Of a stretch of DNA of 64,000 nt, positions 56,858-64,000 are shown piece by piece. The translations under genes and the position numbers were made by a program. Source of the DNA: Gonatopus flavifemur (taxonomy: Eukaryota; Arthropoda; Insecta; Hymenoptera; Dryinidae). A model generated the notes under the pieces. It searched no databases, was not told the origin of the DNA, and saw nothing but the letters and a program-made list of their open reading frames with translations. Location: NCBI GenBank assembly GCA_018340375.1, contig JAFFJZ010000004.1:22480001-22544000 (forward strand), written 5' to 3'. Numbering within the stretch: the first letter of the stretch is position 1; each line of letters begins with the position of its first letter.

Positions 56858-57060
56858 ACACGGGAACAATAATTCAGCTGCAGCAACTAAGTAGCTACCA
56901 CGAACGTGGAAAGCCATTAATCTACACGCTACATCCCGTAACTTACTCCAGTTGTTACCGCAAATAAATTAACTACAAATGCAAATTTCTTTGCTGCAGG
57001 AACTAATTTAATGTCCGTGCTAGCCACTCAGGTGCTGCAACTAAATGATTCATTCCGTGC
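56858..57060. mobile_element. TA-CACGG family MITE
   Basis: ACACGGGAACAATAATTCAG at the left, TGATTCATTCCGTG at the right; inner arms CTGCAGCAACTAAGTAGCTA and AGGTGCTGCAACTAAATG pair. Closely related to 60196-60423. Confidence 0.72.
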
Positions 57061-60000
57061 AATTTCATTGGTAGAGTCTCCTCGAACATTCAGCAGAGAA
57101 ATCCAAAATTGTAACCTGAAACTGAAACCCCGAATTCCATTTTTCAAATGATCTTGAAAACATAGTTGGAAATACTCGCAGAATGTTGTTATTTGATACG
57201 CTACTGCACTCAACGGTATTCAAGCACAACTTCCCCGTTGATTCCATTGTTCATTTTCAACTATCTAAATAGAAAATGATTTATCGTTACGAATTATACG
57301 ATACATTTACCGTACTTAATCGTGCGTAGGACATGATTTATAATCCAATATTGTACTCGGTACATTGAAACATAGTCATTTTGCAATCGATAACACGAGA
57401 GTTTCTCCACAACTATTATAAAATAATTACCCAATCGTCGAGAATGGAACGAAACATAATAACGAACGGAATCAAGAAAACAAGAATAAATCACATTGGA
57501 TGGATAATTTTTAAACTTCGGATCGAATTGAATGCTGAATATTCATAGGAAAAGTTATAGAAAGGTACAACAAGGAGTCCTTGAGGAACGAAAACGCTGG
57601 TCCAGGTTCGTCGTCATTAACGATGCCCTATAACGCGTTTGTAAAATCCCAGAGGCTATGTTCGCGTGTTTGGATGATCATATATTTTGAGGAGCACAGG
57701 CAACACGGAAGGTAAAAGGAAGTACAGGGATTCAAGTATATTATACGAAACAGGGAGGGAAGTTTAAACATATTATGTACACGAGAAGTTACTCTTCGCT
57801 GAAGTAAGAATGTGAATTTCAATTTTATTTCTCATGCATACAAGATTCTTATTCCATACACGCGTTGATGTTTTTCCTCCTCCGATAGTACAACCGATTA
57901 AACCTCTCACCCTGGATTTCTTTTGGATTTGACGATCCGCGGTTTCAGCAAATTCCATAGAACACCCTGAACGTCGTACTAGGAACTTATCGTCTTATTA
58001 TATGTATGTATATATTTCCACGACTAACAGCACAGCTTGGTCCATGTGAAAGGGAAGATTAATCACCTAAAGCCAGTGATGTGGAATTGAATTACGAGCC
58101 GCTTTGCTCAAGAGAACACACGTGGAGGAGAATGAAGTTTGAAAAGTTACTACGTATCCTCAGTATGTAGTTTTCATTAGTTTTGATACATCGGATGGTT
58201 CGCTTTTCGATTCGATTTGAATAATTTTATAGAACGAGAGTAGATGAAAGAAGATGAATGTGTAAGGAGGGAACAAAAGATGTCAGTATGATGAATGACG
58301 ACGCTCCCGATGTGACACAGCACACGCAGGACGAACAGCGATTAAGACATTCCGAGATGCAACGCCGAGATAGCGCGTTAGGGAGCTACTTATTCGCTTC
58401 CAAATGCGAATGCGCATTCATGATCCATCCTCGGTTAATTGGTTGACGACGAAACAACTTGCCTTCCCTCCTCCTTTCTCTCTCTCTCTTTCTCTTATCT
58501 CGTTCAAACTTGATCCGATTAAAAAGAAATCGCGAGCATGAAGAAGAATAATTCACGTTTCCAGAGATTTATGAGAGAACAAAAATACAAATCTAGCTAA
58601 GATCTTAGAAAGAAGTTTGGAAGGTATATTTGATCCTTCCCAAATGAGAAATAAACTGCAGGATCGAGAAGAAGGTGGAAGATCGTGTAGAAATCGTCTT
58701 ATCGTGAAGTCAGGGGTGTCTAATAACGTAACAATGGAAAGAGTTAATTCGCAGTCGTCGGTCGAAAGAGAGGGAGATCGGGAGGGGGATGCAGAAAGGA
58801 ACGGAGAAACAGAGTTGAAGCTGAAGCTTTTGGGATAAGGAGTCAAGTTCCAGACGGTCGTCGCTCGTTTCGGGGATAGAGAAGGGACATGAGAACTGCA
58901 GAGACCAGAGAAAAGCAGAGGCGGTCGAGTGGATATTCTGCTTCGAACGATCCTAACTCGCAAGGCTTTATCTTCGAGCTGAACTGTGCATCGAGCGTAT
59001 AGCGGGATATAACGGTGGAGAGCAAGAACAAGAACTAGGAGTAGTGGTAGTAGGAAAAACAGGAGAGAGAAAACGATCAAGAGAGGTTTCAACGGAGATA
59101 CCTTTTTCTACCCCCCTTCTCTCTCTCTGTGTTGAAAGATCATAAGAAATTCTTAAACATCTCAATTCTCAACCTATATCCCAACTATTGAATAAAAATA
59201 TAGAAAAAGGATACGCTAAAACCTTTGTTATTATTTTTCTCTCCCCTCTCCCCCCTCTTTTGTTTTCCCATAATTCTCAAAGTCGTATATAATCTTAGAC
59301 ATTTACCTTGCTCCTCGAGAACAGAATCACTCAACCCCCGAGCATATAACGAGCACGATGCAATCTTGGTGGGATTCTTCAATAAAGAAACAGTACCGAG
59401 GAGGTTACAACGATGAAGTGAGAAGATGAAAAACAAACTGTAAAAATCAACCCAGGGAGAGAAAGAACGACAGAACTCTCGAGATCATGATGATGGTTAT
59501 GATGATGGTGGCCGACAGCTTTATTAAAGTTAAACAATTTCCTCGCCGCAAAACATAATTTCGAAAAACATTGTTTCCTCTCTTCTTTACTTACCTCGTG
59601 GAATAATATTGACAAAGGGATGGGAGGGAGAAAAAAGCATTCCTCTTCGTTTCCCTGCAATATCATTCATATCGAAAATAGAAATTTAATGAATTCAGTC
59701 GTCTCCCTATATTCTGATTTTTCGTGAACAGTTGAACGCGATGAATCATTCAGGAAATACACGTAGAAATATGATCCCATTTCTCCCTGGTAGGTAAACG
59801 CGTTTTGTGTTCTCTACCTTTATATTTGTGGTTATTTTCATGTATTGGAATAAATGTGCCCTCGGTAACGGGGAAAAAGTGTCTCGTTGATACAAATGAA
59901 TTGTTATACGGGTTAGGGCTGCAAGAGTTATATACACCCGATGGCGGGCTTGTGCGCAAGTATTCGAGAGGGATCATTTATCTGTTTTCGGTCACGAAAT

Positions 60001-60148
60001 CAAATAAATCTCTCGAGAATGTAAATATCGCGACATCTTATACGATTTATTCAATTTATGCGAAATTTATGGAGCAAATGGGAGGAAAAAACGTCTTCTG
60101 CAACAGAATCGATCGTTGGAATGATGGGGATGTACATTGTAAATGATG
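57061..60148. other. Unassigned stretch
   Basis: No gene recognised. Contains purine-rich (58600-59100) and (CT)n tracts (58475-58496, 59117-59130). Long open frames here follow low-complexity sequence. Confidence 0.35.
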
Positions 60149-60578
60149 CACAGAAAAAAAAGTATGGTTATCGTAACGATCTGAAGTATAGTTAGTACAC
60201 GGAAAGAATAATTTCGCTGCAGCACCTGAGTGGCTAGCACGGACTGGACAGCCATTAAATTAGCTCCTGGAGCAAAATTTTAGCTGTTATAACGAAAAAA
60301 TTTGCATTTGTAGCTAATTTATTTGCGGTGGTGGCTAAAATGTAACTGCAGGAGCTAATTTAATGGCTGTCCGTGTTTGTGCTAGCCATTTGGCTGCTGC
60401 AGCTACATTATTTTTTCCGTGTATCGCTATAGTAACGATATAAATGGTTTAGGCTAACCATTTATATCGTTCCCCGAAGGATCCGTTCCGTCATGGCAAC
60501 GATACCGATATCCCTATACTTTAGACAGTCATGACAACGATCCTGTATCGTTATCAGAACGTTACTTTTTTTTCTGTG
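60149..60578. mobile_element. TIR element CACAGAAAAAAAAGTA, host of a nested MITE
   Basis: CACAGAAAAAAAAGTA at the left; the right end pairs with it as TTACTTTTTTTTCTGTG. Inner CGTAACGAT/AACGATA words repeat. The 60196-60423 MITE is inserted in its left third; without it the element is about 200 bp. Confidence 0.72.
60196..60423. mobile_element. TA-CACGG family MITE, best preserved
   Basis: TACACGGAAAGAATAATTTC at the left and TTATTTTTTCCGTGTA at the right; arms of about 90 bp pair (CTGCAGCACCTGAGTGGCTA with AGCCATTTGGCTGCTGCAG). A TA target copy is at each end. Non-coding. Confidence 0.82.
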
Positions 60579-61114
60579 TGGATGGTTTTTTGGGTACAAA
60601 ATCGAAATCAAATACAGTAAATCTAAGGTCTTACTTTAGTCCGAATGAAGGTGAGAATTTATAATTGGGCATCTGGAATTGAATCCACGGTTACATCTCA
60701 GCATCGAGTAGAAAAAACTGTAATATTCGTGGAATATTCTTTTTTTTTCATACTACTGTGTCCAAAAAATAAAGTGATATGGCAATGATTTCCAAAAATG
60801 TTTATTTATTCTCCCAAATCAAGTTCATCGCTTTCAAAGTAATCCCCCTCGGATACAATGCACTTATGCCAACGAATTTTCTAATCTTCGAAACAGTTGT
60901 TAAAGTCGGTTTCCGAGATGGCTCTCAGCTCCCGTGTGGACATTTTTCTGGGCGTCCTGTATTGAAAATAGGCCCCGTATGGGCTTATATTGGGTACCCA
61001 AACTTAGGACGTCCTAACCTTAGCCTCTAAGGGACCTAGTCGGGTTGCTGATATTCAGCCTGATTTCTCTAAGTCAGGGACCCCCATATAAAGCCCATTC
61101 CACTTCACTGCTGC

Positions 61115-61280
61115 AGTTGAATTATTTTTTTCGCGCAGCTGTAACTGCACAGATTGTTAGGTTGATATTTGGATAGCTGTGGAATTTTCGCTGCAGCAGC
61201 TTCATTTCTTACTGTTACTGCTGAGTTAGTAGCTGTGACAGCTAGAAAACAACTGCCGCCCAAATAGAAATTGACGAGTG
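61115..61280. repeat. Degenerate TA-CACGG family member
   Basis: GAATTATTTTTTTCGCGCAG, AGCTGTGGAATTTTCGCTGCAG and AGCTGTGACAGCTA words match the 44291-44500 MITE. Termini are decayed. Confidence 0.5.
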
Positions 61281-61607
61281 AACCACGCTTACCCCGACCT
61301 TGGCCCAATGGTGACTTATATAGGGCCAGAACCTATCACAAAAAATGGTCCACTGGCTTGGGATGATAACCTCGTGCCAGGCTTGGTACCCAATATTGAG
61401 CAGAAGATTAGAGTCCAATATTGAAGACCAAACCGGACCTGGCCCAAGTTGTGTCTATCAACTTTTGATAAGCTTCAACCCGGTTCTTCATACTCCTCAG
61501 AGGGGAAGAATATTATATGACATTCTATTTTTGACATGAAGAATCATTATTCATCATAAGAATAATTGATATCGGTACAACTCTGAGATAATTACAAGCA
61601 TGAAGAT

Positions 61608-61978
61608 GCTGTATAGGTTCTCAAATAACCAATGGTTTTCAGTTGGCCCACTATTGGTTCACCATTGCAGTTGAATGTTTTGTCAAGCTTCAACCACTCG
61701 TTGTGATGCATTTCCCATGAAACGTGGTATGGATTTTCAAATAACAAATGGTTTTATATTGGGCCGATATTGATTCGCCATGCTTGGAAGCTCCATATTT
61801 CGCCAAGCTCACACCAGTTGTCATATTGGCATTCCCTATGAAACCCGGGGTGTGTTCTAAAATAACCAACGGTTGTGTATTGAACCAATATTGATTCGCA
61901 ATGCTTGGCAGCCCAATATTTTGCCAAGCTTGGGCCACTTTTCAGTATTGGGATTCCTCACCTGGGTGCAACTGATTT
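61608..61978 (+). repeat. Dispersed repeat R2, copy 2
   Basis: Same three-subunit build as 42663-43014, same strand, beginning GCTGTATAGGTTCTC and ending CTCACCTGGGT. It is nested in the CCCGTGT element. Confidence 0.75.
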
Positions 61979-62130
61979 TTAGCTATCATCCAAATAATAA
62001 CTAATTATTTTTTCCGTACGAACTTCGAAAATTGTGCCAAAATCGAAAAGAAACTGGAAAAGTGAATACGAAAGTCTTTATGAAAGGTCATATTTCCATT
62101 TTTTCATGTTGAATCTGATAATACTATCCG

Positions 62131-62305
62131 TGTGGAAATTCTTCCTGGCGTCTTGTATTGAATATAGGCCCCGTATGGGCTTATATTGAGTATCCAAACT
62201 TAGGATGTCCTAACCTCAGCCACTAAGGGGCCTAGTCGGGTTGCTGATATTCAGCCTAATTTCTCTAAGTTAAGGACACCCATATGAAGCCCATATGAGG
62301 CCATG
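62131..62305 (+). repeat. Second copy of the CCCGTGT element's left end
   Basis: CCGTGTGGAAATTCTTCCTGG and the following GGCCCCGTATGGGCTTATAT, CCTAGTCGGGTTGCTGATAT words duplicate 60931-61100 in direct orientation at high identity. It may be a separate nested insertion or an internal duplication. Confidence 0.75.
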
Positions 62306-63656
62306 CTGCATCACCAATTTTTTCCCTGGTTTTAAAAATCTAGGCACACGAACTACAGCCTTAAGACTTAGGGTCTTGCAAGGCTTCCCGTATTCTCCCG
62401 AAAATCTCAATTTAAGCACACCTGTATACAACCCATGTAGGGCCAAGCTGTATTTCCAACGTTTTCCCCATTTTGAGAATCTGAATGCACCCAAGTACAG
62501 CCTCGCTCTTATATTAATTCCTTTTTTCAATATCAACCTACTTTAAAAAGCGGATTTACTGACATGGTATTGGTAATTTCGACTTTTTGCGGTGTATGCC
62601 CCCAAAAAAATATTTCATCCATGATCACTGTATTCACACTATCGGTGAACAATGTCAAAAAACCGGAAAAAACGTCACTGTATGGTTAATTTCGAGACTG
62701 AATGAGGCTGTTCTGTTTTTTGATACAGTCCGATAATGTATGAACAAAATAATGTTGGGTGGAATACCCGGATAGAAATTGGAATCGGCTCATTCCAGGC
62801 CCTGTTTGGACTCGAGTCGAAGTGGTCTGGGTACAAATAGGGCCTTGGATAGCTCAATTTTCAATCGAGGAAGTTTCCTCCTTGCAATATTTATTCAATT
62901 TCATGATATTCGCAACAATTTATTATCTTTTCAAAGGTCCTAGTTTCATCGCGGACATTAGCTTCATCATGGGTGTCCTACGTAGATTCAAGCTGGGAAT
63001 AATATGCAGGCCTTGAAGATGAGTGGGTGGCAATCCTGTCTAGGCCCTATAAGGGTAACCAAAATAGGGCCTGAAATAAAACCAGGACGCCTAGTTTGGC
63101 CCAAACTGCCGCCAAGAATTAATTACCGACACGGGGCTCTCTCTTCGATTCAGCTTGGATCTCCTCTATTTACTCAAAACGGGATTCCTGGAGCGGTCTT
63201 TTGAGTTTGTTGAATAGCCAGAAGTCGCACGGTGCCGAATCAGGTGAATACGGTGGTCGTGGAACGATATAGGTCGAGTTTTTTGCGAAACAGTCACGAA
63301 GTATCAATGCAATGTGAGCCAGTGCATTGTCGTGGTGCAAAAATCAAGAGTTGTCCCACCACAATTCCGGTCTCTTCAGGCGAATAGCTCGACGCATAAT
63401 GCTCGAATAATATTTATTGTTGACAGTTTGACCCGACGGAAGGACCCCAAAATGCACAACACCACGATGATCGAAGAAAACAGTCAACATGATCTTGATT
63501 TTTGAGCGACTTTGGCGCAGTTTTTTTGGTTTTGTCTCACCTGTGGAGCGATATTTACATGATTGATTGGTTATTTCCGGCTCTTAAGCATAAACTGACG
63601 TCTTATCTCCCGTAATAATGCGTTTCATCTTGTCCTGATAGTCAGAAAGCATTGTT

Positions 63657-63925
63657 TCACCAGGTGTATGCGTAAGTTTTTCCCGATTTTATGGGTAAAG
63701 TCAACACCTCGAAATTTCTGAAGTACTGCTCTGCGAGTCCATGCCCCATTGATGCGAAGAGGTGATAGTCAAATGGCGCCAGGTCTGGGGAGGTATAGAA
63801 GAAGGGTGTAGAAGAATGTCCCATCCAAGCGATTTCAAGGCGTCTTTCACTGGTTGTGCTGTGTGAGAAGGCGCATTGTCGTGTAACAAAATCACTTTGC
63901 CATGTCTTCTGGCCCACGCTGGAAA
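63657..63925 (-). pseudogene. Mariner G remnant (mauritiana-like)
   Basis: The left end CCAGGTGTATGCGTAAG (from 63660) resembles the F-family TIR. Coding remains on the minus strand: WARRHGKVILLHDNAPSHTA (second Asp), then after a frameshift SPDLAPFDYHLFASMGHGLA (third Asp), jumping from FRNFE straight to terminal sequence, so the C-terminus is deleted. The 5' half is missing; sequence beyond 63925 does not match. Confidence 0.8.
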
Positions 63926-64000
63926 AAATATTTATTTGTGCTCTCTCCATAAAATATTTATTTGTAGAAATGAAATATTCAATCAGATGTAACAATTGAT

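Larger units (their letters stand above)
60931..63135. mobile_element. 2.2-kb element with CCCGTGT termini and GCT target duplication
   Basis: CCCGTGTGGACATTTTTC at the left and CCGACACGGG at the right are inverted for about 10 bp. GCT is repeated at 60928-60930 and 63136-63138, and removing the element plus one GCT restores continuous mariner coding sequence. The inside includes a second copy of its left end at 62131 and repeat R2 copy 2. No transposase frame. A 3-bp duplication fits CACTA or Harbinger types, but the termini are not diagnostic. Confidence 0.8.
60753..63656 (-). mobile_element. Irritans-type mariner B2, split by a 2.2-kb element and truncated
   Basis: The 3' terminus CTACTGTGTCC lies at 60753 after TA. 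C-terminal transposase (DFNNCFED, EGDYFESDELDLGE) covers 60753-60930. The middle part continues at 63136-63656: MLSDYQDKMKRIITGDK (first Asp), HHDNALAHIAL (second Asp), PPYSPDSAPCDFWLFNKL (third Asp), with several stops. The N-terminal half, which B1 at 3.2 kb retains, is absent; mariner G adjoins at 63657. Confidence 0.88.

Noticed and set aside
58553..59092. Minus-strand open frame of 179 codons
   Set aside because: It is the complement of a purine-rich low-complexity tract (Ser/Leu/Pro runs), with no family motif.

Overview
The window looks like insect nuclear DNA. It is AT-rich, its short introns (71-130 bp) have GT..AG borders, and it is full of mariner, piggyBac and small terminal-inverted-repeat (TIR) elements. 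The mix of mauritiana- and irritans-type mariners with a secreted neprilysin-like peptidase would suit a hymenopteran, perhaps a parasitoid wasp. That placement is inference; no sequence here proves it.

Host gene (1-19986, minus strand). One split gene can be reconstructed: a divergent, secreted M13 (neprilysin-like) zinc metallopeptidase. Sixteen coding pieces were found by hand, from the start codon at 19986 to a partial exon at base 1; the gene runs off the left edge. Every junction chosen keeps the reading frame. The M13 landmarks follow in order: signal peptide, DPCEDFY, GG-rich block, substrate-binding block, HELGH zinc site. Nearly all the long introns are long because transposons sit in them.

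Right of 20 kb I recognise no complete host gene. The sequence is layered mobile DNA separated by unassigned stretches (notably 27.6-30.1, 37.3-39.7, 43.0-44.3, 49.8-52.5, 54.4-56.1 and 57.1-60.1 kb). Layers include a piggyBac remnant (32.5-35.3 kb) with a mariner inside it, which itself holds a 238-bp element; a sister mariner (44.6-48.6 kb) cut in two by a 2.7-kb element with 14-bp TIRs; a 511-bp near-perfect palindrome with an 8-bp target duplication (49.3 kb) close to a pipsqueak-type helix-turn-helix fragment; a 35/70-bp tandem array built on GCTCGCTTCGCTCGC (54.0-54.4 kb); and an irritans-type mariner (60.8-63.7 kb) split by a 2.2-kb element with CCCGTGT termini. Several MITE families recur, among them a TA-CACGGAAA family with at least six copies.

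No mariner here can be fully functional as read, but several are one or two changes from intact. Coordinates of exons, TIRs and target duplications were read directly; family names rest on motif recognition without a database search.
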